The notes beneath the pieces are model-generated. The model saw only the letters and a list, made by a program, of their open reading frames with translations, had not been told where the DNA came from and did not search any database. Shown here piece after piece: positions 1 to 10,722 of a stretch of 64,000 nucleotides of DNA. Source of the stretch: Chamaea fasciata (Eukaryota; Chordata; Aves; Passeriformes; Sylviidae); NCBI GenBank assembly GCA_029207755.1, contig JARCOQ010000006.1, forward strand, positions 72,824,093 to 72,888,092, given 5' to 3'. The translations under genes were made by a program, and so were the position numbers. Each line of letters starts with the position of its first letter. Position 1 is the stretch's first letter.

Positions 1-1019
1 CCTTCAGCAGGGCTGGAGCTTTGATCTCCTGAAATTCAGCAAAGCAGGGCAGCGCAGGAGCACTGCGGCATTGCTGTGGGATGGCATCTGAGACTCTACC
101 TCTTAGTATCAGGACTTCTGTCATGGTACTGGCTGGTAAAGGGGTAACTTCAACTCCCAGACAGAAATAAGATTCTCACAAAATAATCAGTGAACTGAAT
201 TCTATTTCATTTTTTAACATCTTTTGGAAGTGCTCCACCACAGTTTAAGAAAAGAATAAGGGAAAGAGTTACCCATAAGGAAAACTGAACAAGGCACAAG
301 AGGACACGTGGCCAGCACAGGCTGCACTTGAGCTGTTTTCAGCTGGAGCATGGCCTCAGGAGTATGGCATAGATTCCAGTGTCTTTACGCTGGGATCCTC
401 ATATAGAATTCTCTTAGATGAACAGTGAAAGGAAAAGCTTTTGTTTAAGTAAAATACTGCTTTACCTTGCTTTCACATTTTAAGACATTTTATCACTAGA
501 GGTGGTCTTTATTATGCTCCTTAACCTGTAACTCTTGGGACCACCTCAGTCCTTATACCTCTTCCTCTGAGCAGGAACGTTGGAGCAGAGCACAGATCAG
601 CACTACATGCTCCATTAGAGGAGCTTATATAGCATCCTGTAGGCCTAGAGGTCCAGTGGAAACCTTTGGCAGACACAAAAATACTTTGGAAACCTGTGGG
701 AATGCTGATGACTTGACAGTGATTTATATTATTGCATTAGAAAAATAAATAGTACGGCAGAACCTGTCAGGATGGATAAAGCAAGGATTTGCCAGTAACT
801 GTGCTGTGCAGCTTTCCAAACCACTAACCTGCTGGGTAGCCCAGGCCTCTTTCATCCAAACCATCATAAAAATTTATTGTAGATGGGTACTAAGAACCTT
901 CAGGAAAATCCTTCGCTGTTTCAACAGCATCTCTGCCTTATGATGGTCTCGCAGTAACATTTTCCCCCTTCCCCCAGCAGAAGAGGCTTTCTCATGCCCA
1001 GCATGGTTTAATCGTCCCT
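1..1019. other. AT-rich unique sequence, no gene seen
   Basis: No long open frame, no recognisable repeat tail and no RNA gene is visible here. Composition is that of ordinary vertebrate intergenic or intronic DNA. It ends at a pyrimidine-rich stretch just before the tandem duplication at 1020. Confidence 0.6.
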
Positions 1020-1235
1020 TACAAATGGCAAAGAAAAAAAATTTATCAGCCTATCTGGGGTAGCCAAGGAATGAGGTACCAGAAGGCTGTGCATGAACAA
1101 GAGAGACTTAAATCACACTTGGAACTGTACAAATGGCAAAGAAAAAAAATTTATCAGCCTATCTGGGGTAGCCAAGGAATGAGGTACCAGAAGGCTGTGC
1201 ATGAACAAGAGAGACTTAAATCACACTTGGAACTG
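1020..1235. repeat. Perfect 108-bp tandem duplication (2 copies)
   Basis: Positions 1020-1127 and 1128-1235 read the same base for base, each beginning 'tacaaatggcaaag' and ending 'cacttggaactg'. The period is 108 bp, a multiple of three, so an open frame runs through both copies (1071-1352, 93 codons). I recognise no protein family in it and treat the frame as incidental. Perfect identity means a very recent duplication or an assembly artefact; the sequence alone cannot separate these. Confidence 0.93.
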
Positions 1236-2287
1236 CAGGCACAGCTTCAGGTGATGTGGGAAGAGCCTTGTTCTCAGCCCAGGTATTACTTTGCTCTGAG
1301 GGTTGATGGTAACCAACTGCCCCACAGATCAGAACAAGACGGTTTTGTGTGATTCAGCTTCTCCTCTGCAGTGTGTTCATCAATGTATCAGAAAGCACAC
1401 CTGGGCAGCAGTGTGATTTGGAGCTGAAGGCTGCAGCAGTTCAGTGGCACACAGGGGACCAGGACTGGGCGTGTGCCACGTCCTTTTGTACTCCTCACAG
1501 AGCAGAAAGGCTCAGATGGGAACAAACCCTGCCCAGGATCTGAGGGAATCAGCTGTGCCTTAGCCTAGGATGTGCAGGTGATAGCTTATAGAGATGTGGT
1601 CCCAAAGGCCCAGACCCCTTTGAGCCTGACACAAGTACCTGCTGATGTCAACACTAAGAGATGACCAGTCCAAACCTTACTGAGCAGAAAAGGCCTGCAC
1701 AGACTCAGGGTGTGCACCTGAGCAGTTCATGTGCACAACCATGCTCATGCCTAGCCAGATGTATATCGTCATCTGTCATCACAGAGCTGGGAGTAAAGAT
1801 TGACAGAGTAATTTAGTCTGGGTTAACATGGAAAATAAGGCTTTTTAAACATGGGAAAAACATGACAAGCGTGCACAAGTGTTTTGGAAACTGATTGGCA
1901 TTCCGTAATGAATAGCATGAGAATAAATTTTCTTACTAAAAAATATTGAAAAGTATAAAATCTCCTTGTTTAGTAGCAAGCAATAAGACAAGTGCAAGAG
2001 TTAACCACGTATCTTTTTCAGTTATATGTGTCCTGAATCCAGACTGAATGTGTAGAGACGTCAGTACGATTTTAATATTATAACAATTTTCATTAATGAA
2101 GAGATTACAGATACAAAGAGATAATCTCTTATAAGAGAACTCTTTTTGCTGTGTTATTAAAGAACAAATGAAACAAGTTTTACATGGCCTGTGAAGGGTG
2201 TTTTGTGCCTTGCTGGTGACAGTAGGTTAAAGCCCAAGATAACCACTTCAGACTGGCTGCATTCTTCAGTATTTTCCCCCTTCACAG

Positions 2288-2387
2288 TTGTTAAAACTTT
2301 ACAAAGCCTCAAAACATATCCAGATGGACAGTAACTGTGACTTCTACTTACGAAACCAGTATAATCGAGCACAATACACAAAGTGGG
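2288..2387 (+). other. Candidate internal exon, 100 bp, unidentified
   Basis: A strong acceptor-like sequence (pyrimidine tract ending 'cccccttcacag' at 2287) precedes the segment and a full-consensus donor (g|gtaagt, 2388-2393) follows it. One frame is open throughout and begins LLKLYKASKHIQ; I do not recognise it. Acceptor-donor pairs around short open segments are common by chance in 64 kb, so this is only a candidate for transcript mapping. Confidence 0.12.
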
Positions 2388-3539
2388 GTAAGTGGGAAGG
2401 AAGACAAGTTCTGAGTAGAGGACCTCCTTGGAACATTGGATCAGCCACCAGATACACCAGTTCTGTTTAGACAGGCCTGTTATACACACCCAGATTTTCT
2501 GCAAAACAAAGCACACCCCCATCCTTTCACCACTGCAGCTCCAAAACACTTCTGCCCAAGGGTGGTCTTCACCCTGCTTGAGGCAGTGTTTGTGCCTACA
2601 TCTTTATTTAAAAACTGAAGCATTGGTTTCCAGAGTTTTTTGGCAAAGCTGAGACACATAAACCATGCTCTTTTTCTCAAGGAATATTATATCTTGGCAG
2701 TTTTGTTTGGGTTTGACTTTTTCAAATATGCAATACAAAAATACGATCAAATGGCACACTTATCACCGTGCTGCCACCAGTGGATTTCCCTGCACAAGGT
2801 TGCATGTGACACCAGGATAAGTAACATCACCATAGCAGAGAACCTGGTCAAGAGAAAACCATTGTTATTTGAAGTTGTTCACTTGTGGGATGATGTCTGC
2901 TAAACACAATGTAATGTAATATATAGTGGCCATTTGGGTTTTTTGCTGTACATATTTTTTTGCATATAGTATACATGTATCACAACAGGGTGATTAGATA
3001 ATGAAACCATGATGTAAGAAAAAACCCACCAAATCCTGGCAGATTTATAGCAATTGAATCTATGTCTTCATTCTTCACTCCTGCTCGCATGGGTGCCTCA
3101 TTTAACTGAAGTTAATTCCAGCACTGATTCCTACTTATGCACGTGTTGGCAGAGACAGCTCTCAGTGCAGTGGGCATTCTCAATCACTTCTTTATTTGTC
3201 ACATTTCACAAATTTCCAAACAATTTAAAAAATTGCTTGGGAAATTGCAATTTGAATTTGTGATGTTTCATCCCCTGTCCTGCCTTCTTCCCTTTCCTGT
3301 CAGTTCATGGTGGTCGAATTCCCTGTTCAAACACTGGTGCAACTACTCAGTTACATGCCTGCTGCCCGTGGTGAGTGTGCTTTGAACATGTATCGTGCCT
3401 CCTACCACGTGGGAGTAGTGATGTGTTTTAGTTAGCTGTTTTGCAGAAAACATTGTTTGCCATATGTCTCAACAGACCCTGCTTCTCTTTTTCAAGACAT
3501 TGGCCAAGGGAGCTATGATTATTTAATTTGTCTTTTGGT

Positions 3540-3740
3540 CTTTTTACATCATGACAAGAGATTGGCATGTGAATTATTTAATTAAGCTGTGAATGTTGCT
3601 GGGCATTGCTAAGTTACACAAATACTGTGTCATTTAGCTATTTATGACTAACAAAATTAACAGTACAAAAAAGCTAATTAACAGCTAAATAATCTTGGAG
3701 TCTTTTGATCAGCTGTAATATATCCATACAACACCATTGT
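3540..3740. other. AT-rich block with homeodomain-type motifs (possible conserved noncoding element)
   Basis: Several TAAT/ATTA cores occur close together, including 'atttaattaagctg', 'gctaattaacagct' and 'tttagctatttatgac'. There is no coding frame and no repeat structure. The texture resembles vertebrate developmental enhancers, but AT-rich DNA produces such motifs readily, and only cross-species conservation would support a function. Confidence 0.15.
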
Positions 3741-4707
3741 GTTGAATAAGGAAGCAATTGTTGAGGCTTTTGTCACAGGAAAAAAAAAAGTAGAAAAAAA
3801 AAAGTTGTGCTATTTTTCTTTGGCTTTCTTCACATCACAAAGAAAGCTGCAGCCTCTGGCATTTCAGCTGGGCTCTGTTCTGTGCCCAGGGTGACAGAGC
3901 CATTCGAAGTTGCTCGCATGGAAATGTGCTGAAGAAGAACCACACCATAAACAAAAGCACGCCGGGCCTTCAGTGGGCAAAGCACAAGAGCAGAATATTA
4001 ACCACAGATCCTGCCTAGGTGGAAATTTCTTTTGCTTGGTCATGGCACATAACGAGGTTTCATGCCTCTCTTTTTGGCATGTGTGGTGCCACAGACTCCC
4101 CAGGAACTTTATTTCATTCAGATGTCTGCTTCTTAATGAGCTGATCTTCAGAGGAGCAGCTATTTACTGATTCATTGCTGGCTTTCACCTTCAGCACATG
4201 ATTTTCTCTCACAACGGTCCAGGAAACTCACTGCATCTCAAACCACTAGCAATGGCAAGAATGCTCATGCAGCCATTGTGGGATTTCTTCATTGTGCTGC
4301 AGAAATTATGTAAAAATGGAATAATCCCTTCAAATGGCTTCAGCAGAAATGAGGGACTTGGGTACCTTAGAAAAACTACTGTGTCATTAAACAATACTGT
4401 TCTAAATATTGGTATGTGCAAAAAGTGACGACAGGGATTTAAATGCCTCTTTTTTACACCTTGGACTGTATGTACAGCACACCTCTTAATTTTTCAGGCT
4501 TGCATCTCTGAATAGGGGGAGAGCACCATGTGTGAGCTAAACAGTAGAAAGCATTTCCTTCCCCATTCCTTCTGTCCAAAGTCTTGCAGTCGTGGAAATG
4601 TTCGAACACTCCCTTAGTGAATTATGGCTGTATGAGAAAGACAGTTCATGACTTGGCTCCTTCCTGTAGTTTGGGTTCTAATTTTTCAAGTCTTGTTTTG
4701 ACTGGGG

Positions 4708-4734
4708 TTTTTTTTGTTTGTTTGTTTGTTTTTT
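4708..4734. repeat. (TTTG)n microsatellite with flanking T-run
   Basis: The stretch reads as a T-run followed by about four TTTG units and a second T-run. It is simple-sequence DNA. Confidence 0.85.
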
Positions 4735-4990
4735 AAATCCAGAAATGCCCCGTTTAAAATCAGCTACCTCCTAAATTTACCACGTTTCCAAAATAACCCA
4801 AAGATGGCTTTGTTAGATAGACATCAACAATTAAGTGACGAATTTTAAGGTATCTGATTTTCCTTGTTATTCTTTCCAGTAAATTTTCTTCTTGAATCAA
4901 AAAGTAGCAAGAGATGAAGTACAGTTGGAAGTACTGAACTAACCAAGTATGGTCAAGGTAATGAGGAGACCCTACTATTTGTGACGCCAT

Positions 4991-5035
4991 TAGAATTAAA
5001 TTAATAATTAATTAAATTAATTACCATTAATATTA
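4991..5035. repeat. TTAATTA-rich low-complexity block
   Basis: About 45 bases consist almost entirely of A and T arranged as overlapping TTAATTA/AATTAA units, which are self-complementary over short spans. Confidence 0.7.
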
Positions 5036-5806
5036 AAGCTTTGCTTGACACAGAACATAGGCACAGACCAGTGAAAATAACAGATTTGACCATGCAAATA
5101 CTCTAACAAGATTCTCCATACATAAAGTATGAAGCTAAAACCATAATTGGTGTCAGTTTTCCAGATGAAGAAGGATTTAGGATTAATGAAAAGATTGGTT
5201 AATTTTGTCTCCATCATCAGACTACAAAAATAAAAAATTAGGACAGAGAGGAGAGCTTTTTGGGAACCACAGCTACTCAGAAACCTTCCTGTTCTCTCTC
5301 TTTCCCAGCCTTTTCTCTTCCTTTCAGGCCCACTTGGACAAATATCAGTCAGTCTCCTTTAGTCTATTTTGGTGATGTTCTGTTGGTTTCCAGCTTACTT
5401 CTGCATAACCTGAAAAGTCTGTATTTGCATCCCACACAGCCCAAAATGTTTTTCAGTTATTTCCCAGGAGCTTTCCTTTGTTCTTTGAGGGGGCAGCACT
5501 GCGTTGCTATACCGAAGGTGTTGTCAACATTCCCTAGAGATATCCAATCTTGCAGCATACTGTAACCCGTTGGACTTAATTGCAGAGAGCAACCATTTGT
5601 TTTACAAGACTTCAGGATAAATGCCAGTTATTTAAGGTGCTTAAATAACTGAAATAACTTCATGCTTTTTTTTCTTCTTCTTCTTGGTAATGCCTTTTTG
5701 TCTCTCACTTTTAAGCCTCCTGTGACTTTGAGAAAAGTATTTTCATATTTGTGAGGCCTCTGGAAATTTTCTGAGCATTTAGATTATGTTCAGATGAAAC
5801 TCTGTG

Positions 5807-5824
5807 AGTATGTATGTATGTATG
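5807..5824. repeat. Short (GTAT)n microsatellite
   Basis: About four GTAT units in a row, immediately followed by 'gaaaaacc'. Confidence 0.75.
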
Positions 5825-6172
5825 AAAAACCTTACTAAGATTTATTATCTCATTTGAAAATTGTCAATACCTTCTGCATTTGTTCAGTCCAGAGGGAATT
5901 TAAAAAATTATATCAGAGCAGCTGTGGGTGAGAAAAGTTCATTCCTTATCAGTCATCCAAATTTGTCAAGTTGGTTTTATGAAAGCAGTGAAATGAATGC
6001 AGAAACTAAGCCCAGCTTGATAACACTAAGCCAAAAACATAACAGAAAAAAGAGCAGTGTTGTTGCTTTACCTTTCCTCATCTGTAACTGAAATGGAAGG
6101 GAATGGGATGGATGGAAGGCGTGTCAGCAGGGCAGGCAGACCCACAGCATTGAAAACAGAAGGTCAGACACA

Positions 6173-6887
6173 TTCTTCCAAACTGGAATTCAGGGAATTG
6201 CCAACCAGTTCCCATCCACACAGAATGAGTGTAAATGTGATTGTGAGGGGCCTGATGCTAATCCTGGGACAAACACTGTGTCCCCATCAGCCTGGTGTCA
6301 GTTCAGAGCCTTCTGGCTGTGCTGGGGCTGCTCTGTGTCGCTGTCCCATGCAGCTGGAGCAGCTTCACCCCTGTCAGAGCACACTGATCCCCACGGAGAA
6401 CGTGTGCACCGGGATTTGTGTTCAGGCAGCTCTGCAGCTCCTTGCTGGCAGCCTCAGGGATATCTCAGTGGGATGAACACCTTTACCCACAGGGCCAGAA
6501 AAAGAGGAGTTAAATAACAAGGGGCTGTGAAGGGTTGAGGCAGAGGTGATGAGGTGCCTTTATGGGACCTCTGCCAAGGGGCTGACACCAGGCACAATTC
6601 CTCTCCTGCCGGGGCTTTGCGGAAGGTACAAACCCTGAGCTTTCCCAACCTTGCTCGTCGCTCACATGCGCACAGAGGCCTCGAGGCACCATCTGCGGCA
6701 CCTTCAGCGCTCGGTGCTCTGCCAAGGTTCCCAATCCCCACCTGGAGGCACGTGGGGATCCACTGCTGCCACACCTGAGGCTGTCAGGGATTCTGGCCAT
6801 CACCCTCAGTCATATTTACCCTCCTAATGGTAGCTCAGTCTTAGGAAGGACAAGCTGTGCCAACAGTTTCAGTTCCAGGCTGTGCTG
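6173..6887. repeat. Left copy of a ~715-bp direct repeat
   Basis: This segment recurs in the same orientation at 15654-16367, offset by 9480-9481 bp. By eye I count seven base differences and one single-base deletion, so identity is close to 99 percent. The matching part starts at 'ttcttccaaactgg' and ends at 'ttccaggctgtgctg'; the flanks on both sides are unrelated between copies. The ends are not TG...CA and no target-site duplication is visible. The left copy continues into GC-moderate unique sequence. No protein family is recognisable in its frames. Confidence 0.95.
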
Positions 6888-7544
6888 TAACAACCCACAG
6901 TGCCCAAGAAATGTCTCTCACCCATGGAAGGTCACGGACAAATTCCTCACAGCCACTTTTTGTAACAGGTGGATGCACTGTCCTCTCTTCTTGCCAAAGG
7001 GTTCTTAGGAACCTGATTTCCGGACTCCTGGAATTTGTGTTGCCCAAACCATGCAGCACCGAATTCCTGGGGTGCAGCACTGGAGCAGCACCAGTGCCAA
7101 TTCTCTGTTTAATCATCATCCCAGCCCCACTCCAGGCTCTGGACACAGCTCCCATTCAGCACCCCCTCAGGGAGAAAGATCCAGCAGCACCAGCCACTGC
7201 TCCCCATGAGGGAATGGAAGGAGGAGATGGGCAAACACCATTCTGTCTGTGTTTCACTTCTTAAAATTACTCAGAAAATGTTTCTACATTAAAGCATATT
7301 TCAGTATTTCTTGAGAACAAATGGAAAATACTGAGTTCTCTCTGTTCAAATCAGTAATGAGAAAAAAAGCAACATATTAGAATAATTATTAAATACTTCA
7401 GAAGACGAAGAGACATGTAAGCTGCAATTTCTGTGTAGATTTTTAAGTAAAAAATCTGTTAAAGGAAAACCTGTTGGATCTTCCCTCCTGCCTTAGCAAT
7501 TAGAGGAATATTTGTATGGAAATAGACTTGCAATCATCACAGGC
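6888..7544. other. Unique sequence between direct repeat and minisatellite, no gene seen
   Basis: The first half has moderate GC and carries a 135-codon frame that begins inside the repeat (6857-7264) and has no recognisable domain. The second half is AT-rich. Confidence 0.5.
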
Positions 7545-8690
7545 ACTGGGTTTGAGGGGCTCAGAACAGGACTCAGTGTTGGGTTTGAGGCCTCAGAACT
7601 GAGACCGAGTCAGGCAGTTTTGGGCTTTCAGAGACCCAAACCACTCTTCTATTTCAGGGACTCAGAGCCAGACTCACTTGATCAATTTTGGCGCTCACAA
7701 AGAAAGACCAAGGGCTGTGTTTGGGGGGCTCAAAATTCAGGTTCAGAGCTTAAAACCAGAGACTAAACCCTGCATTTTGGACTCTGAAACCAGGCTCATA
7801 TGGCTGGATTTGGGGCTCAGGAACAGTGACTAAGGCCTGTGCTTTTTCAGGCCTTAAGTCAGAGACCAAGTGCTATATTTTAGGACCTCAAAAACAGAGA
7901 CCAAGTCCTGTATTTTGGGACCTTGAAACCTAGGGTCACTTTGCCACATTTGGGCTCACACAGAGAGACCAAGTCCTGCATTTTGGGAGCATAGGGCAGA
8001 GACTGAGTCCTGTACAGCATCTGAGCCTTGAAACCAGGCTTATGAGGCCACTGCTAAAACTGAGAAATGGAGAGCAAGTCCTGCTGGCCTTATGTGGCCC
8101 CAGTTAGGGCTGAAAAACAGGAACCACGTTCAGCACTATGGGGGCCTAAAAAGTTACCATGGTCTATGTTTGGGCTTTGAAATGGAGACCCTGTGCCACA
8201 GTTTGCTCAAAACCAGGCCACTTTCGCCAAGTGCAGACACAGATGAACTGAGTTATGATTTGGGGGCGTGGAAGTACAGTCACTCAGACAGCACTTGTGC
8301 TCACAGAGAGCAAGTTTTACAATTTAGGGCCTTGAGGCAGAAACCAAGTCCCGTGTCCTGGGGTTTGGGCTTCACAGAGGCATGTGTTTTGAGGGTTTGC
8401 AGTAATGCCCAGATGCCGTGCTTCGGTGTTCAAAGCGGGCTCATTCGCCGGCATCAGTCGCAGCTGCCGGGCTCGAAGCCCGCCTTTGGCACAGCCCAGT
8501 GCCGGGCTCAGCCGGCCCCACCGAGAGCTCGGCACCAGCGACTCGGAGCTGCCTTTGGGGCTGGCGGTGAAGCCCCGGTGCCCCGGGTCGGGGCTCTACC
8601 CGGGGAGAATTCAGGCTCAGAGCAGGACCGAACCCCGCGTTTGGGGCCACGGGCAGAGCCCAGCCCCGCGCGTCGGGCTCAGCAGGGACC
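7545..8690 (+). repeat. Degenerate minisatellite, variable units of about 30-60 bp
   Basis: A diverged motif recurs with uneven spacing: 'tttggggctcag', then 'cagagaccaagtcctg', then 'tattttggga'. Clear copies lie near 7600, 7704, 7760, 7826, 7871, 7906, 7964, 7997, 8067, 8305, 8341 and 8620. Towards 8400 the units become CpG-rich ('ggaccgaaccccgcgtttgggg') and merge into the CpG island, so the array predates or evolved with the island. A reverse-complement version lies at about 10930-11130. Confidence 0.8.
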
Positions 8691-8904
8691 CCGCGGCTGC
8701 CGCGGCACCGGCAGAGCCCCGACTGCCCGCGGCCGGAGCGTGACCGTGCCCGGGATCCCGAGCCCCGCGCCGGCCGCGGCCAGAGCAGGACCCGTGCGCG
8801 ACTCTCCGGCCCCGGCCCGCCCAGAGCGCCCCCCTCGGGCCGGGGCCCGCACAGCGCCCAGCGACCGTTCCGAGCGGCGGCCCCGGACAGCGGCCCCGAG
8901 CGGG

Positions 8905-9060
8905 ACGCAGGAGGGACAGGGGCGGGGGGTGGGACAACGGAGGAACAAGGAGGGGACAGGGGCGGGGTGGATGGGACAAGGGAGGGACAGGGGCGGGACA
9001 GGGGCGGGGGGATGGGACAAGGGAGGGACAGGGGCGGGACAAGAGCGGGACAGGGGAGGG
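8905..9060 (+). repeat. G-rich tandem repeat of 'gggacaggggcgggacaa' type units
   Basis: The unit 'gggagggacaggggcggg' recurs several times with 'gatgggacaa' spacers. Each unit contains a GC box, so the array is also a cluster of potential Sp1-type sites directly upstream of the TTTAAA core at 9100. Runs of three or more G at short spacing give G-quadruplex potential on the plus strand. Confidence 0.85.
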
Positions 9061-9192
9061 GCGGGGCCGGCTCAGGTGCGCGGGGCGGGGCCGAGGGCAT
9101 TTAAACCCCGGAAGTCGCCCCTAGCGCCATTTGTTCCTGCAGAGCGCGGTGGGGTTGGTAGCGGCCGGGCCGGGCTCCCCGGCGGGGCCCTG
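9060..9192 (+). promoter_or_regulatory. Left promoter-like core and exon-1-like block, facing right
   Basis: In order on the plus strand: GC boxes (9081-9090), a TATA-like TTTAAA (9100-9105), an ETS-type CCGGAAGT (9108-9115), then a GC-rich block (9161-9190) ending at a weak donor ctg|gtgacg (GT at 9193). Positions 9078-9121 match the reverse complement of 10319-10362 without a mismatch. The conserved order in both arms suggests the block was a working promoter before duplication. Direction and splicing are inference. Confidence 0.5.
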
Positions 9193-9199
9193 GTGACGT

Positions 9200-9526
9200 C
9201 TCCCCCTCTGTCCCTCTTTCCTCCCGCTCCTCCCCTCTCCGCTCCTGAACACCCCCTTCCGTCCTCTCCTTCCTCCCTGCACACCCTGGCCCCCCACTCT
9301 ACCCCTTCCTCCCCCACCGAGTCCTCACCCGGCTCCCTCCTCTCCTGCATCTCTCCTTCCCTCCCTTCACGGCTCCCTTCCGTTCTCTCCCTGCAGACCC
9401 CGACCCTCCGCTCTGCCCCTCCTCTCTTGCTCCTCTCTGCCTCCCTTTACTCTCTATTCCCCCATTCCCTCTCGGTCCTTCTCTGGCTCCTCGTCTCCCC
9501 TTATCCCCGTCTCCGTTTCCCCGCAG
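9200..9526 (+). repeat. Polypyrimidine tract (possible intron)
   Basis: Over 300 bases are mostly C and T, with many CTCCCTT and CCTCTC runs. It ends in a near-ideal acceptor, 'gtttccccgcag' at 9526. It could be the intron between the exon-1-like block and the AATAAA segment. Such mirror-rich polypyrimidine DNA can form triplex (H-DNA). It is the inverted partner of 9930-10210. Confidence 0.75.
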
Positions 9527-9600
9527 TCGCGGGGTTCGGGGTGCCGGATAATAAAGCCCAGAGGGCCGGAGCCCGGCGCCCCTCGCTCGTGTCCCCAGAA
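9527..9600 (+). other. Candidate terminal exon with AATAAA signal
   Basis: Right after the acceptor at 9526 comes 'tcgcggggttcggggtgccgg' and then AATAAA at 9550-9555, followed some 35 bases later by 'ctcgctcgtgtccc', a weak GT-containing downstream element. With the left promoter this would give a very short two-exon transcript. No useful coding frame is present. It could equally be the surviving 3' end of a larger gene whose middle was deleted. No transcript evidence is available here. Confidence 0.25.
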
Positions 9601-9699
9601 GGGGCCGGAGCCGCTCTGCGGGTCCCCCCGTGCAGGTGTCGCCACTGCCCTACACTGCCGGCCTTGGGCTTTCCCTTCATCACACTGCGGGTCAGGGCG

Positions 9700-9905
9700 G
9701 GCCCCTCCTCAGGAGGGCTCCGGGGGGGTGAGGATGGGCCCCCTCTCCAGGAGAGGCTCCAGGTGGGCTCCCTCCTGATGGGGGGTCCGGGGGGGTTGGG
9801 GGGAGGGAGAGTGGGAGGAAGGGCCCCCTCGGGAGGGGGGTCCTGGGGAGGGGCTGGGGCGGGTCCCCTCCGGAGGGGGGCCGGGGTTCCATCTCCACTT
9901 AGCGC
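9700..9905 (+). repeat. G-rich tandem repeats with 'ggagggg' / 'gggccccctc' units
   Basis: Units such as 'gggccccctctccaggag', 'gggccccctcgggagggg' and 'gggtcccctccggagggg' recur across about 200 bases around the palindrome centre. Long G-runs ('ccgggggggttggggggaggg') give strong G-quadruplex potential, and the GGGCCC parts can form hairpins. This is the spacer of the inverted repeat. Confidence 0.8.
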
Positions 9906-9929
9906 TCGGGCTGGGTGCCCGGGGAAGGA

Positions 9930-10210
9930 GAGGGGAGGAAGGAGAGGTCGGGATGCGTAGGATGGTGGAGGGAGAGGATGGAAAGGGGGGCTCAGGAGGG
10001 GAGAGGGAGCGGGGTAAGGGGGAGGAGGAAGGAAGGAGGGGCAGAGCGGAGGGTCGGGCTGTGCAGGGAGGCGGGGCAGGGGAATACCAGGTGCGGGGGA
10101 GGAAGAGCAGAGCAAGGGGTGAGAGGAACGGGTAGTTTGCGGGTGGCAGGGTGGAGAGGGAGGTAAAGGGGGAGAAAGGAAGGGAAGAACGAAGGGGTAG
10201 AGAGAAGCAG
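9930..10210 (-). repeat. Polypurine tract, inverted partner of 9200-9526
   Basis: The plus strand is dominated by GGGAGGA, GGAAGG and GAGAGGG runs. Read on the minus strand, 10035-10070 gives the same 'cgaccctccgctctgcccc' as 9401-9419. On the minus strand it follows the right promoter core and donor, the same order as on the left arm. Confidence 0.8.
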
Positions 10211-10240
10211 GGGTGGGCAGCCGAGGCTCCCGCGCCTCAC

Positions 10241-10362
10241 CTGGGCCCCGCCGGGGAGCCCAGCCCGGCCCGGCCGCCGCCCCCCGCACCACCGAGCGCC
10301 GGGGGGCAAATCGCGGCGGGGGCGACTTCCGGGGTTTAAATGCCCTCGGCCCCGCCCCGCGC
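10241..10362 (-). promoter_or_regulatory. Right promoter-like core and exon-1-like block, facing left
   Basis: On the minus strand the order is GC box, TTTAAA (10340-10335), ETS-type CCGGAAGT (10332-10325), a GC-rich block, and a consensus splice donor cccag|gtgagg (exon end at 10241). The donor is better than that of the left copy. The core is exact over 44 bases with the left arm, while the intervening 5' part has diverged. Both promoters point at the palindrome centre, so any transcripts would converge. Confidence 0.5.
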
Positions 10363-10722
10363 GGGACCGCTCTCGGCCCGGGGCCGCTCCTCCCCGCGGG
10401 TTCCGGAGCTCTGTCCTGCCCCGTCCCGGGCTCTCCTGAGCCCCCAGAGTCCCGTCCCGGTGTCACCCTCCCGGTCCCGGCGCCGCTTGCAGGAGGAGCG
10501 GGCGGGGAGCACGAACCGGCAGCCTCCTGCCCGCGTTCCCGTCGGGCTATGTCAGGCCCGGGGTCGCTGCCCGGGAACAGACGCCGCGGCTCCCGATCCG
10601 CCTCCTGCCCCCGGCACCTCTCTGCCCGCCCCGGGAACAGCCCCGGGGCCTCCGGCACCTGGAACCGCGGCGGGGCCGGGTCCGAGCCCCCGAGCACCGA
10701 CCCCACGAGCCCCGCGGCGCCG

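Larger units (their letters stand above)
1236..6172. other. AT-rich unique sequence with short low-complexity runs
   Basis: No supported gene. The stretch contains the splice-flanked open segment at 2288-2387, an AT-rich block rich in TAATTA-type motifs at about 3540-3740, A-runs near 3780-3805, a (TTTG)n run, a TTAATTA-rich block near 5000 and a short (GTAT)n run. Open frames here are short and show no family resemblance. Confidence 0.55.
9078..10362. repeat. Large imperfect palindrome (inverted repeat), centre near 9720
   Basis: The outer ends match exactly over 44 bases (9078-9121 against 10362-10319 reversed). Further homologous blocks follow inward: 9161-9190 against 10280-10243, with a 4-base insertion on the right, and 9391-9425 against about 10070-10035. 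The pyrimidine tract 9200-9526 mirrors the purine tract 9930-10210. All pairs are symmetric about the same centre. The similarity probably continues outward into minisatellite units on both sides. It looks like one ancestral unit duplicated head-to-head. Confidence 0.9.

Noticed and set aside
6857..7264. 135-codon plus frame as a gene
   Set aside because: It starts within the direct repeat and leaves it. The other copy of the repeat lacks the rest of the frame, and no domain is present.
8092..9960. A 622-codon plus-strand open frame
   Set aside because: It spans minisatellite, promoter core and polypyrimidine tract and is Pro/Ser/Gly/Arg-rich without domains. GC-rich DNA lacks stop codons, and the overlapping 412-codon minus frame shares the peptide GAGPRAFKPRKSP only because the DNA is an inverted repeat.
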